Below, in pieces: positions 24,689-33,931 of a DNA stretch of 64,000 nt (within the stretch, counting starts at the first letter, position 1; each line of letters starts with the position of its first letter). The stretch is from Burkholderiales bacterium (GTDB taxonomy: Bacteria > Pseudomonadota > Gammaproteobacteria > Burkholderiales > Burkholderiaceae_C), in assembly GCA_947453625.1 (NCBI GenBank), contig CANGHK010000016.1, positions 26,745-90,744 on the forward strand, read 5' to 3'. The translations under genes and the position numbers were made by a program. The notes beneath the pieces were generated by a model that had not been told where the DNA came from, ran no database searches, and was given only the letters and a program-made list of their open reading frames with translations.

Positions 24689-25045
24689 ATGTTTCAAATC
24701 AACAAGAACTCGCAGATCTACACCCGCTTCCTGAACTTGGCCAGTGCACTGCGGCAACTGCCCGGTTTTCCCCAGCTCGACCCAGTCGAAGAGCGAATGC
24801 TCAACGCACTGGCGGCGGTCTGGCAAACCGGTGCACAAGTCACGGTCATGGCCGCGCTCAACACGGTGTCTGAGATCTCTCCGGCGACCGCCCACCGCAG
24901 GCTCAAAGCCCTGCGAAAATCGGGCATGGTCATGTTCCAACAAGATGAGGTCGATGGCCGCGTCAAGTACGTGTTGCCAACCGACACCACGCAGAGCTAC
25001 TTCGGACAGCTCGGTGACTGCTTGAACAAAGCCAAAGCGGGCTGA
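24689..25045 (+). CDS. small winged-helix (MarR-like) transcriptional regulator
   Basis: 118 residues from ATG 24689; ATG 24677 lies inside the -10 box and is therefore unlikely. The central part (VWQTGAQVTVMAALNTVSEISPATAHRRLKALRKSGMV) is a winged helix, with the wing around FQQDEVDGRVKYVLPTD. It resembles short MarR/ArsR-like regulators common in Burkholderiales. No Shine-Dalgarno is present, consistent with leaderless translation. Target unknown; it sits alone between the signalling island and the SDR gene. Confidence 0.75.
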   Translation: MFQINKNSQIYTRFLNLASALRQLPGFPQLDPVEERMLNALAAVWQTGAQVTVMAALNTVSEISPATAHRRLKALRKSGMVMFQQDEVDGRVKYVLPTDTTQSYFGQLGDCLNKAKAG

Positions 25046-25472
25046 TACCCCGGCGACTTGGCACTGCGGTGTCAGGTCGCCCGCCGCGCCAAAACGCCGA
25101 GCCGCCATGTTCGACAGACAACACCGTGGCGGTGGGCGTTGGCACGGCCATTGTTCGAAGCGATTGCAGCCCCGACAGACAGCGTCGGTGGGCGCGGCCT
25201 GGACGCGTCACCGTGCCACGCGAAGCGCTGCAGCGATGCGCTGCAGGGCCCACGACCCGGCTGATTGAAGGCTGCGTCGCGAGGTCGTCAACACATGGCG
25301 CGGACAGCGCTGGCCCGCGCACGCGCTCCCCCGAAGCTCACCACACCGCCGACGCACCGGCGCCAGACGGGGTGGCCCGAAAACGGCAGCGCCAGCTGGC
25401 GCCGGCAGCGGTGCACATGGCGGTCCGGACCGGTCGGCCGCAAAGGCGCGGCAACCAATCCGGATGCGTGGC
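25046..25472. other. intergenic region, no gene supported
   Basis: About 430 GC-rich bases between the winged-helix gene and the convergent SDR gene. Short open frames are present but lack credible starts or family features. A direct repeat GCGCTGCAG occurs twice near 25227-25245. Confidence 0.4.
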
Positions 25473-26234
25473 TTACAGCTGCACGCCCTTGGTGAGCGCG
25501 CCGTCGACGACCAGGTTGGTGCCGGTGATGAAGCTGGCGGCCGGGCTGGCCAGGAAGACCGCCGCGTTGGCCATCTCCTGCGGCGTGCCCATGCGGCCGG
25601 TCGGGTTCATGCCCAAAGCCATCTTGAAGAACTCCGGGTTGCCCTGCTCGATCTGGCTCCAGACACCGCCCGGGAAATAGGTGTTGCCGGGCGAAACCGA
25701 GTTGGCGCGTATGCCCTTGCCGGCCAGGTGGTAGGCCAGGCCCTGGGTGTAGTGCACGATCGCGGCCTTGAAAGCGCCGTAAGGGCCGGAGGCGAAATCG
25801 ATCTCGCGCCCCGACACGCTGGAAATCGTGACGATCGCCGGCTTGGCGCTCTGCTCCAGGTAGGGCATCGCGGCGTTGACCAGCCGCACCGTGCCCATCA
25901 TGTCGACCTCGAAGCCCTTCTGCCAGGCCGCCTCGTCAGCGGCGATCGCCAGCGCGCTGACATTGGCCACGACGATGTCGAGGCCGCCAAACTCTGCCGC
26001 CGCGGCGTCGACCCAGGCCGCCAGCGCGGGCCCGTCGGCCACGTCGACCGCCAGGCCGAAGGCCTTGACGCCATGCGCCGCGAGTTCGGCCACGCTGGCC
26101 GCCACCTCGTCGGCATTGCGCGCGCAGATAGCCACCTGCGCGCCTTCGGCGGCCAGCGTCTGCGCGATCGCGCGGCCTATGCCCTTGGTGCCGCCGGTGA
26201 CCACTGCCTTCAAGCCCTTGAGTCCGAGATCCAT
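25473..26234 (-). CDS. short-chain dehydrogenase/reductase (SDR)
   Basis: 253 residues, classical SDR length. It has the Rossmann cofactor motif TGGTKGIGRA near residue 13, the NVSA segment in place of NNAG, and the catalytic Ser (TISSVSG) and YxxxK (YGAFK). The C-terminal FITGTNLVVDGALTKGV is typical. Cofactor choice (Arg after beta-2, ICARN) suggests NADP(H). It is the last gene of the amide cluster on this strand; its substrate is not evident. Confidence 0.9.
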   Translation of the reverse strand: MDLGLKGLKAVVTGGTKGIGRAIAQTLAAEGAQVAICARNADEVAASVAELAAHGVKAFGLAVDVADGPALAAWVDAAAAEFGGLDIVVANVSALAIAADEAAWQKGFEVDMMGTVRLVNAAMPYLEQSAKPAIVTISSVSGREIDFASGPYGAFKAAIVHYTQGLAYHLAGKGIRANSVSPGNTYFPGGVWSQIEQGNPEFFKMALGMNPTGRMGTPQEMANAAVFLASPAASFITGTNLVVDGALTKGVQL

Positions 26235-26343
26235 GACTGTTCCTTTGCCTGTCCGTTGTTGAAAGTCGCCGTCCGGGGCGCGGCGACGCCGGCGCCGCTC
26301 ACCCTGATTTCGGCCTGCACGCTGATGACGCGGTTGGCGCCGT

Positions 26344-27336
26344 TTACGCCGGCGCCAGATACTTCTTGCTGATGCCCGCGCCCACCGTGTATTTCGGGTC
26401 GACGAAATTGCCCAGGCGCACCTGGCCGCACTGGCTGAGCATCATGTAGGCGTCCCAGCGGTCGTAGCCGTATTCGGCCTCCATCCACAGGATCAGCTCC
26501 TTGTAGGCGATGCGGGTGGCGTCTTCCAGCGGCCTGGCGCTGCCTATGGCCATGATCACCGATTCGTTCTCCAGCCGCGGCCATTCCAGCTGCCAGCCCT
26601 TGATCAGGTCGACCTGAATCGTCGTCGTGCTAGCGAACTCGACCGCCGTGCCGCAGACCTCGCCGTCGCCCTGGCAGGCATGGGCATCGCCGATGAACAG
26701 CCGCCCGCCCGCGCTGCGCACCGGCAGATAGGTGATGCTGCCCGGCCCCATGTCGGGCAGGTCCATGTTGCCGCCATGGCTGTCGGGCGTCAGGGTGTTG
26801 ATCGAATCGATCTCGGGCGAGCAGCTCAGCGTGCCGATATGCGGCCGGTAGGGCAGCGTGACGCGCTTGCTCCAGTAGACGCCGTTCTCGTCGAGGTCGA
26901 TCTTGCGCACCAACTCGGGCAGGTCTTCGGCCAGCAGCGCGGTCAGCGAGGTGCCGCTCAATGCGCCGAACTGCGGGATCATCGCGCAGGTGCCACGCGG
27001 ATTCGGACCGCGCGGCGCCATCGACTCGATGTAGACCGCCAGCACATCTCCCTTCTCGGCGCCCTCGACCATGATCGGGCCGTTCTGCGGGTTGACGAAG
27101 GGCATCGTCAGCACCCGCGACGGCAGGTCTTGCTCGGTCTTGACCTTGCCCTCGAAAGCGTCGCGGGTGTCGACCACCACCCGGTCACCGGGCCGGATCC
27201 TGAGCACCGGGTCCGAGTAGGGGCCTATGGTGTAGTGGAACTTGCCCTGCAGGGCCTCGGTCAGCGCGTGGGTGTCGGGCGTTCGGCCCTGGGCCACGCC
27301 GCGCTGGCGCATGATCGAATCTTTCAGCCAGTCCAT
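26344..27336 (-). CDS. fmdA: formamidase/acetamidase (FmdA/AmdA family)
   Basis: 330 residues. Family signatures include SDPVLRIRPGDRVVVDTRDAF, GPIMVEGAEKGDVLAV, the metal-site region LTPDSHGGNMDLPDMGPG and FIGDAHACQGDGEVCGTAVE. These zinc-dependent enzymes hydrolyse formamide or short amides to the acid plus ammonia, making nitrogen available. Downstream of a five-gene ABC transporter on the same strand, as in fmd clusters of methylotrophs. Confidence 0.92.
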   Translation of the reverse strand: MDWLKDSIMRQRGVAQGRTPDTHALTEALQGKFHYTIGPYSDPVLRIRPGDRVVVDTRDAFEGKVKTEQDLPSRVLTMPFVNPQNGPIMVEGAEKGDVLAVYIESMAPRGPNPRGTCAMIPQFGALSGTSLTALLAEDLPELVRKIDLDENGVYWSKRVTLPYRPHIGTLSCSPEIDSINTLTPDSHGGNMDLPDMGPGSITYLPVRSAGGRLFIGDAHACQGDGEVCGTAVEFASTTTIQVDLIKGWQLEWPRLENESVIMAIGSARPLEDATRIAYKELILWMEAEYGYDRWDAYMMLSQCGQVRLGNFVDPKYTVGAGISKKYLAPA

Positions 27337-27429
27337 GCCGGTCGTCCTTGGTGGTGGAAAAAACGAAGGGGAACAGCGACGAGTGGGCTGAGGCCAGGTC
27401 AGGACCAGGCCCGAGGCCGGCCCGCCAGC

Positions 27430-28134
27430 TCAGCCATGCACCCCCGTGTACTGGCTCATGATAGCCAGATCGCCCAGGTGCTCGCGCGGGATCTCGTCGC
27501 CCAACTGGCCGCGCTTGATCACCAGCACGCGCTGCGACACCGCGGCGATGAACTCGAGGTTCTGCTCGACCAGCACGATCGTCAGTTTCATGCGGTCGCG
27601 CAGTGCGGCCAGGGTTTCGGCAATCTCGTCGATGATCGACGGCTGTATGCCCTCGGTCGGCTCGTCGAGCAGCAGCAGCGTGGGTTTGCCGGCCAGCGCG
27701 CGCGCCAGGGCCAACAGCTGCTGCTCGCCGCCCGACAGGCTGCCGCCCGGCCGGTCGAGCAAGGGCTTGAGGCGCGGAAAGTCGTCCAGCAGCGCCTCTA
27801 GGGTCTGGCTGCCGCGCTCGCCGGTCTTGACCAGGCCCATGCGCAGGTTGTCCATGGCGCTCAGCGTGGGGAATATCTCTCGCCCCTGCGGCACATAGGC
27901 CATGCCCAGCTTGGCGCGCTGGTGCGGCTCGGTGCGGGTGATGTCGGCGCCGGCCAGGCGCACCACGCCGGCACTGGCCCGCAGCGCGCCGATCAGCGTG
28001 CGCAGCAGCGTGGACTTGCCCATGCCGTTGTGGCCGAGGATGCCGACCGATTCGCCCTCGGCGATGGCCAGCGAGATGCCGTGCAGCACGGGGATGGCCC
28101 CGTAACCGGCGTGCAGACCCGAGACTTCCAGCAT
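27430..28134 (-). CDS. urtE: branched-chain/urea-type ABC transporter ATP-binding protein (UrtE/LivF)
   Basis: 234 residues. Walker A GHNGMGKST, signature LSGGEQQ, Walker B LLLLDEP, and the LivF/UrtE ending. ATG 28134 is preferred over TTG 28152 because AGGA lies 7-8 bases upstream. EGIQPSIIDEI matches the UrtE subgroup. Cytoplasmic ATPase of the amide/urea uptake system. Confidence 0.9.
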   Translation of the reverse strand: MLEVSGLHAGYGAIPVLHGISLAIAEGESVGILGHNGMGKSTLLRTLIGALRASAGVVRLAGADITRTEPHQRAKLGMAYVPQGREIFPTLSAMDNLRMGLVKTGERGSQTLEALLDDFPRLKPLLDRPGGSLSGGEQQLLALARALAGKPTLLLLDEPTEGIQPSIIDEIAETLAALRDRMKLTIVLVEQNLEFIAAVSQRVLVIKRGQLGDEIPREHLGDLAIMSQYTGVHG

Positions 28135-28148
28135 ATTCAGTTCCTGGC

Positions 28149-28868
28149 TCAATGCGGCTTCTTGCCGAGGTAGATCTGCTGGACCAGCGGGTCGCTCATG
28201 ATGCGGTCGGGCGTGTCCTCGCGGATCACCGCGCCCTGGTGCAGCACCGTCACCTTGCGGGCGATCATGCGGATGAAGTTCATGTCGTGCTCGACCACCA
28301 CCAGCGCGTGCTGGCGGTTGATCTCCAGGATCAGCTCGGCGGTGCGCGCCACCTCGCCGTCACTCATGCCGGCAGCCGGCTCATCCAGCAGGATCAGCGG
28401 CGGGTCGGCGGCAATCACCACGCCGATCTCCACCCATTGCCGCAGGCCATGCGCCAGCAGGCCGGCAATGCTGTCGCGGTAGGCCAGCATGCCCACCCGC
28501 TCCAGCGTCTGGCGGGTGATGCGTTCGGCCTGCGTGTCGCTGTTGACGCGGCGCGCCGACAGCCAGACGTTCTCCCACACGCTCAGGCCGTTGAACAGGC
28601 TGGGCACCTGGGTCTTGATACCTATGCCCAGACGGCCCGGATGGTGGGGCTGCATGTTGGAGATGTCCTGGCCACGGAACAGGATCTGACCCGAGCTGGG
28701 CTTGGTCTGGCCGGTCAGCAGCTTGAAGAAGGTGCTCTTGCCGGCGCCGTTGGGACCGATCACGCAGCGCAACTCCGTCTCGGCCAGCGTGAAATTGACA
28801 TCGCGGGTGGCGTGCACGCCACCGAAATGGACGTTCAGGCCGCGGGTCTCGATCAGGGGGGTGCTCAT
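28149..28868 (-). CDS. urtD: branched-chain/urea-type ABC transporter ATP-binding protein (UrtD/LivG)
   Basis: 239 residues. Walker A GPNGAGKST and Walker B LILLDEPAAGMSD. The signature region reads LAHGLRQWVEIG instead of LSGGQ, a known feature of the UrtD subgroup that points to urea/short-amide rather than amino-acid transport. Start ATG overlaps the stop of the permease upstream. Confidence 0.9.
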   Translation of the reverse strand: MSTPLIETRGLNVHFGGVHATRDVNFTLAETELRCVIGPNGAGKSTFFKLLTGQTKPSSGQILFRGQDISNMQPHHPGRLGIGIKTQVPSLFNGLSVWENVWLSARRVNSDTQAERITRQTLERVGMLAYRDSIAGLLAHGLRQWVEIGVVIAADPPLILLDEPAAGMSDGEVARTAELILEINRQHALVVVEHDMNFIRMIARKVTVLHQGAVIREDTPDRIMSDPLVQQIYLGKKPH

Positions 28869-29935
28869 GGTGCGGACTCGGTGCGGGCCAGTGCGGGCTG
28901 GCTCTGGGCGGAGGGCGTGCCGGCCGCCGGCTCGGGCCGCCGAACGCGCCGAACGGCCCAGTCGATCAGGTCGCCCAGGCTGGGCACGATGCCGCGCGGC
29001 ACCAGCAGCACGAACACCACCAGGATCGCGCCCAGCACCAGGTTGGAGTTGAAAGTCTGCTGGGTGCCGATCTCGGTCGTCAGCCACTGGATCAGCAGGC
29101 AGCCCACCACCGGGCCGACCAGCGTGCCCAGGCCGCCGACGATGACCCAGATGATGATCTGCGCCGACTGCGCCAGGCCAAAGATGGTCGGGCTGGTGAA
29201 CGCGCCCCAGTTGGCGAACAGGCAGCCCGCCAGGCCGGCGATCGCCCCGCCCAGCGTGAAGCAGAACAGCTTGTAGGCGCGGGCGTCATAGCCCAGCAGC
29301 AACACCCGCTGTTCGTTCTCCTTGGCGGCGATGATGACGCGCCCGACCTTGGAGCTGATCAGCACGCGCAGGCCCAGGTAGACCAGCAGCAGGCAGACGA
29401 AGGTCAGGTTGAACAGCGCGCGCGGCCCCAGCTGTTCGTCGGGCTGGCCCGGCAGGTTCAAGGTCGGGATCGACGGGATGCCGTTGAAGCCGCCCAGCGG
29501 CGCGCTGCCTATCTTCCACTCCGGACCGGCGGTGGAGTTGACCAGGTTGAACAGGATCAGCGTCACGGTCAGGGTGATCACGCCCATGTAGACGTCGGAC
29601 AGCCGGCCGTAGAAGATCACATAACCCAGCAGCGCAGCGAACAGCGCGGGCACGACGATGGCCAGCAGAAAGGGCAGGGTGCTGTCGCCTATGTTGATCA
29701 CCGCGATCGCGTAGGTGTACGAGCCCAGCCCGAAAAAAGCCGCCTGGCCGAAGCACAGGATGCCGCCAAAGCCCCAGATGAAACCCAGGCTGACGCCCAG
29801 GATCGCCATCACGGCGTAGATCGTCACCTGGATCAGGGTGTAGTCGTCCAACACCCCGGGCAGGAAAAACAGCAGGGCGACGCCGAGCGCCAGCGTCAGC
29901 GCGGCACTCTGCCACGACTTGGCAAAACGGTTCAC
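28865..29935 (-). CDS. urtC: ABC transporter permease (UrtC/LivM)
   Basis: 356 residues from a GTG start at 29935 that overlaps the preceding permease stop. Multiple membrane helices with the LivM/UrtC core (SLGFIWGFGGILCFGQAAFFGLGSYTYA; GGLGTLVGPVVGCLLIQWL). Inner-membrane channel subunit paired with the following UrtB-type permease. The C-terminus has an Ala/Pro/Ser-rich tail. Confidence 0.92.
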   Translation of the reverse strand: MNRFAKSWQSAALTLALGVALLFFLPGVLDDYTLIQVTIYAVMAILGVSLGFIWGFGGILCFGQAAFFGLGSYTYAIAVINIGDSTLPFLLAIVVPALFAALLGYVIFYGRLSDVYMGVITLTVTLILFNLVNSTAGPEWKIGSAPLGGFNGIPSIPTLNLPGQPDEQLGPRALFNLTFVCLLLVYLGLRVLISSKVGRVIIAAKENEQRVLLLGYDARAYKLFCFTLGGAIAGLAGCLFANWGAFTSPTIFGLAQSAQIIIWVIVGGLGTLVGPVVGCLLIQWLTTEIGTQQTFNSNLVLGAILVVFVLLVPRGIVPSLGDLIDWAVRRVRRPEPAAGTPSAQSQPALARTESAP

Positions 29936-30798
29936 AGCGATCCCTTGAAGAAACGTCCGGTAATGCCTTGCGGCAGCAGGCGCAGCATGATGATGGCGGC
30001 CAGCAGCAGCGCGACCTCGCCGAACACCGGCGTGGTGGCAAAAGTGGCCAGCTGGTTGATTGCGCCGAACAGCGTCGACGCGCCGACCAGCCCGGCCAGG
30101 ATGGCAGGCCCGCCGCCTATCACCGTGATGAAGGCCTTGGCGATGAAGGCCCCGCCCATCGTCGGCACCACCCCGGTCAGCGGCGCGAGCAGGCCACCGG
30201 CCAGGCCCGACAGCGCCGCGCCGACCGCGAAGGTGACCGAATAGACCCGGCTCGGGCTGATGCCCAGGGCGTTGGCCATGTCGGGCTTCTGCATGGTGCC
30301 GCGCGCAATCAGGCCCCAGGGCGTGCGCAGCAGCACCCAGCGTATCGCAGCGGCCAGCACCACGGCCACGCCTATGATCACCAGCGTGTAGCCGCTGACC
30401 GAGTAGGCGCCGATCATGAAACTGCCCAGCGGCGCCGACACCCCCGCAGTGGTGTTGCCGGCGATCGAGGTCATGATGCCCACCAGCAGCAGCGACAGGC
30501 CCCAGGTGGCCAGCATGGTGTCGACCATCCGGCCGTAAAGCCGGCGGATCACCAGCCGCTCCAGCACCACCCCGGCCAGGCCGACCGCCAGCGGGGCGAC
30601 CAGCAGCATCGCGACCCACAGGTTGACCCCCAGCTTGTTCGCGCCGATCGTGGCATAGGCGCCCAGCATCATGAACTCGCCATGCGCCAGGTTGATCACC
30701 TTCATCATGCCGAAGATGACGGCCAGCCCGGCCGAGACGATGACCAGGCTGGCCACGGCATACAGCACCTGGATGACGACGACGAGAGCAAGGTCCAT
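29932..30798 (-). CDS. urtB: ABC transporter permease (UrtB/LivH)
   Basis: 288 residues, strongly hydrophobic, with the LivH-type core GMMKVINLAHGEFMMLGAYA and VIGGGPAILAGLVGASTLFG. Works as a heterodimer with the next permease. It follows the binding-protein gene by 59 nt and overlaps the UrtC-type gene by 4 nt, so it is one transcript. Confidence 0.93.
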   Translation of the reverse strand: MDLALVVVIQVLYAVASLVIVSAGLAVIFGMMKVINLAHGEFMMLGAYATIGANKLGVNLWVAMLLVAPLAVGLAGVVLERLVIRRLYGRMVDTMLATWGLSLLLVGIMTSIAGNTTAGVSAPLGSFMIGAYSVSGYTLVIIGVAVVLAAAIRWVLLRTPWGLIARGTMQKPDMANALGISPSRVYSVTFAVGAALSGLAGGLLAPLTGVVPTMGGAFIAKAFITVIGGGPAILAGLVGASTLFGAINQLATFATTPVFGEVALLLAAIIMLRLLPQGITGRFFKGSL

Positions 30799-30857
30799 GG
30801 GAGCGTGACGGTACGGTGGTTGGGGAGGAGCGTTGGCGGCAGGCGCGGGCCCGGGGA

Positions 30858-32084
30858 TCAGACCTTGATCACATACTGCTGGTTGTCCTTCGGGTTCTTC
30901 TGCAGGTTGCACACAGCGCTGGTGTCGGTCGGCGCCTGCTGGGGGAAGGTCTGCAGGATGTTGAGCTTCTTGGCCTTGACCTCGGCCACGCTGACGTTGA
31001 GCACGCAGTGGTGGGTGGCCGGGTCTATCGTGACCTTGCCGCTGGGCGCGTTGATGCTGATGCCCGACTCCAGCGCGGTGGTGACCTTGCCAATATCGAC
31101 CGAGCCGGCTTTCTTGACCCCCTCGGCCCACAGCTTGAAGCCCTGGTAGGTGCCCATCGCCAGTTCGGTGATGTTGGGGTAATCGGCGCCGAAACGCTTG
31201 TGGAAGCGGTCCTTGAAGGCCTTGTTCTCGGGCGTGTCGATGTTCTCGAAGTAGTTGTACGACAGCAGGAAGCCGTCGGCCTCCTCGGGCGACAGCACGA
31301 TCTGCTCGTTGCCGACCGCGAAGGTGGTCGACGCCAGCGGGATCTTCTTGGTCAGGCCGGCCGCCGCCCACTGGCGGTAGAACGACATGTGCGCGCCGCC
31401 CACCAGCGCCGAGACCACCATGTCGGGCTTGGCGGCCTCGATCTTGGAGATGGTCGAGCCGAAGTTGGTGACGTCGAGCGGGAAGAAGTCGATCGCGGCG
31501 ATCGTGCCGCCGTTCTCGAGCGCGAACTTCTTGACCCACTGCGAGGTGATCTGGCCGTAGTTGTAGTCGGCGGCGATGACGTAGATCTTCTTGCCCCACT
31601 TCTTCATCGCGTAGGGGATCAGCTTGCCCACGGTCTGGGCCGGCGTCACGCCGGTGCTGAAGGTGCCGCGGTCGCAGACGCCGCCTTCATACTGGGTGTT
31701 GTAGAAGTAAAGCGTCTTGTTCTTGTTGAGCACCGGCCGGATCACCTCGCGCGAGGCCGAGGTGATGCCGCCCATCACGACGGCGACCTTGTCCTTGAGC
31801 GCGGCCTGCTGGGCGAACTGGGCGTACATCTGCATGTTGGACTGCGGGTCGTAGCTGACCAGCTTGACCTTGCGACCGAGCAGGCCACCGGCCGTGTTCT
31901 GTTCCTCGATCGCCAGCGTCAGCGCGTCCAGCATGGGCTTGCCGTAGATGTCGAGTCCGCCCGACAGGTCGTGGATGCTGCCCACGCCGATGTCGTCGGC
32001 GGCCAGCGCCGACAGCGGCAGCAGGGTGGAGGCGGTGCCGGCGGCGACAGCGCCCGAGGTCTTGATGAAGGAACGACGGTCCAT
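30858..32084 (-). CDS. amide/urea ABC transporter substrate-binding protein (UrtA/FmdD-like)
   Basis: 408 residues. Twin-arginine signal peptide (MDRRSFIKTSGAVAAG...ALAAD), so it may be exported folded. The body is a Peripla_BP type-1 fold (GSIHDLSGGLDIYGKP, QSNMQMYAQFAQQAALKD, VIAADYNYGQ, NITELAMGTYQGFKLW) close to urea/short-amide receptors. First gene of the transporter operon; the amidase gene lies 107 nt upstream. Confidence 0.9.
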   Translation of the reverse strand: MDRRSFIKTSGAVAAGTASTLLPLSALAADDIGVGSIHDLSGGLDIYGKPMLDALTLAIEEQNTAGGLLGRKVKLVSYDPQSNMQMYAQFAQQAALKDKVAVVMGGITSASREVIRPVLNKNKTLYFYNTQYEGGVCDRGTFSTGVTPAQTVGKLIPYAMKKWGKKIYVIAADYNYGQITSQWVKKFALENGGTIAAIDFFPLDVTNFGSTISKIEAAKPDMVVSALVGGAHMSFYRQWAAAGLTKKIPLASTTFAVGNEQIVLSPEEADGFLLSYNYFENIDTPENKAFKDRFHKRFGADYPNITELAMGTYQGFKLWAEGVKKAGSVDIGKVTTALESGISINAPSGKVTIDPATHHCVLNVSVAEVKAKKLNILQTFPQQAPTDTSAVCNLQKNPKDNQQYVIKV

Positions 32085-32191
32085 GGGGATAACTCCTGGG
32101 TCAAGGGGGGGCGGCCGCAGCCGCCCTTGGGGGAAATCGAAAAAGGAAACCTGGGATCAGCCGACCAACGTCGGGCTGTGGCGTGGCAAGC

Positions 32192-33709
32192 TCAGATCGC
32201 CTTCCAGTCGCCGGCCTGCTCGAAGGCATAGGCGGCGCGGTAGATCGTTGCCTCGTCGTAATGCTTGGCCACCAGCATCATGCCCACCGGCAGGCCCTCG
32301 ACCAGGCCGCAGGGCACGCTGATCGCCGGGTGGCCGGTGACGTCGAAGGGGCAGGTGTTGGGCAGCATCTCGAACGCGCGCTCGACCACCAGCTCGACCG
32401 GCGAGCCGGCCGGCGGCAGCGGGGTGGCGGTCATCGGCAGCGTGGGCATCAGCAGCAGGTCGAACTCGGCCAGCTTGGCGTCGTAGGCCGCGGTCAGTTG
32501 GCGGCCCAGGTTCTGCGACTTGGCGTAAAAATGGCCGCGGTAATGCTGGATGAAGTACTCGCCCAGCACCATCGTCAGCTTGAGCGTTTCCGACAATTCG
32601 TCGGCACGCTGCTTCCAGCCGGCGTGGAAGTCGACCATGCTGGTGACATACAGCCCCTTCCAGTTGAAGCCGTGGCCGTTGTCCTTCATCATCTGCTGGG
32701 TCGCGCCCTCGGCGGCGATGGGCAGCCAGATCGCCGGCCCGACCAGGTGCATGGGCACCGAGACTTCCGAGACCTCGGCGCCCAGGGCGGTGAACACGGC
32801 CGCGGCCTGGCGCACCTTGGCGTCGACCGCCGCCTGCGACTGCGGCCAGCCGAAGCCCTCGGTGACGATGCCTATCTTCAGCCCGGCCACACCCTGCTTC
32901 ATCAGCTCGCTGTAGGGCTTGGCGGTCTGGCCGGCGTGCTGGCGCGGGTCCAGCCCGTCGGGGCCGGCCAGCACCTCGAGCATCAGCGCGTTGTCGGTGA
33001 CGTTGGCCGTCATCGGCCCGGTGTGGTCGATGGTCAACTCGATGGGCATCACGCCGGTGTAGGGCACCAGGCCGTGGGTGGCCTTCATGCCGACGATGCC
33101 GCAAAACGACGCCGGCATGCGGATCGAGCCGCCCTGGTCGCCGCCCATCGCCAGGTCGACCTCGCCGGCCGACACCAGCGCCGCGCTGCCCGACGACGAA
33201 CCGCCGGCCGAGTAGCCCATGCGGTAGGGGTTGTGCACCGGCGCGGGCGAGCTGGTGTGCGAGCCGCCCGAGAAACAGAAGTACTCGCAGGTCGACTTGC
33301 CGACCACGGTGGCGCCGGCGTCGAGCAAGCGGGTGACCACGGTGGCGTCGACATTGGGCACATAGCCCTCCAGCGTCGAGGCGCCGTTCATCATCGGCAC
33401 GCCGGCCAGGCAGATGTTGTCCTTGAGCACCACGGTCTTGCCGGCCAGCTTGCCGGTGGCCGCACCCTTGATGGTGGACTTGACATACCAGGCGCCGTAC
33501 TGGTTTTCCTCGGCCGGCGGAAAGTAGCCCGGCGTGCGCGGGTAGGTCACGCGCGGCACATAGTCGGGCATCGCGTCGATCACGTCATAGGCGTCGAAAT
33601 TGCCCTGCAGCAGCGTGTTGTAGACGGCGGCCTGCTCGGTCGACAGGTGGATGCCCAGGCTCAGCGCGACGTCCTGCAACTGGTCTGGGGTGGGGCGTTT
33701 GATGGCCAT
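32192..33709 (-). CDS. amidase signature family hydrolase
   Basis: 505 residues from ATG 33709. The Ser-cisSer-Lys triad of the amidase signature family is present: Lys96 (VVLKDNI), Ser171 in GYSAGGSSSGSAA, and nucleophile Ser195 in GGDQGGSIRMPAS; spacing 24 between the serines is standard. It hydrolyses an amide to acid plus ammonia; the substrate is unknown. Placed directly upstream of the transporter genes, it probably feeds on the imported amides. About 220 bases upstream, with an AT-rich patch at 33860-33905, could hold its promoter. Confidence 0.92.
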   Translation of the reverse strand: MAIKRPTPDQLQDVALSLGIHLSTEQAAVYNTLLQGNFDAYDVIDAMPDYVPRVTYPRTPGYFPPAEENQYGAWYVKSTIKGAATGKLAGKTVVLKDNICLAGVPMMNGASTLEGYVPNVDATVVTRLLDAGATVVGKSTCEYFCFSGGSHTSSPAPVHNPYRMGYSAGGSSSGSAALVSAGEVDLAMGGDQGGSIRMPASFCGIVGMKATHGLVPYTGVMPIELTIDHTGPMTANVTDNALMLEVLAGPDGLDPRQHAGQTAKPYSELMKQGVAGLKIGIVTEGFGWPQSQAAVDAKVRQAAAVFTALGAEVSEVSVPMHLVGPAIWLPIAAEGATQQMMKDNGHGFNWKGLYVTSMVDFHAGWKQRADELSETLKLTMVLGEYFIQHYRGHFYAKSQNLGRQLTAAYDAKLAEFDLLLMPTLPMTATPLPPAGSPVELVVERAFEMLPNTCPFDVTGHPAISVPCGLVEGLPVGMMLVAKHYDEATIYRAAYAFEQAGDWKAI

Positions 33710-33931
33710 GTTGACTCCGGGAAAGGGGGGTGGATGGGGCTGCGCCTGGTGCTCGCTGCGCTGGCCGCGCCGGCGACTGGGCTGACATCGCTGCCTGGAA
33801 TCCGCGCAAACCAGCCCCGGGCTCCCAGCATCAACGCCCTGCAATTCTGCGGTCAAGCTTTTTCCGGGTCAAGTGTTTTTACTTGCTTTGGAAAATATAA
33901 ATCGCCTATCCCAGGCCCAGGTCCGGCACGC

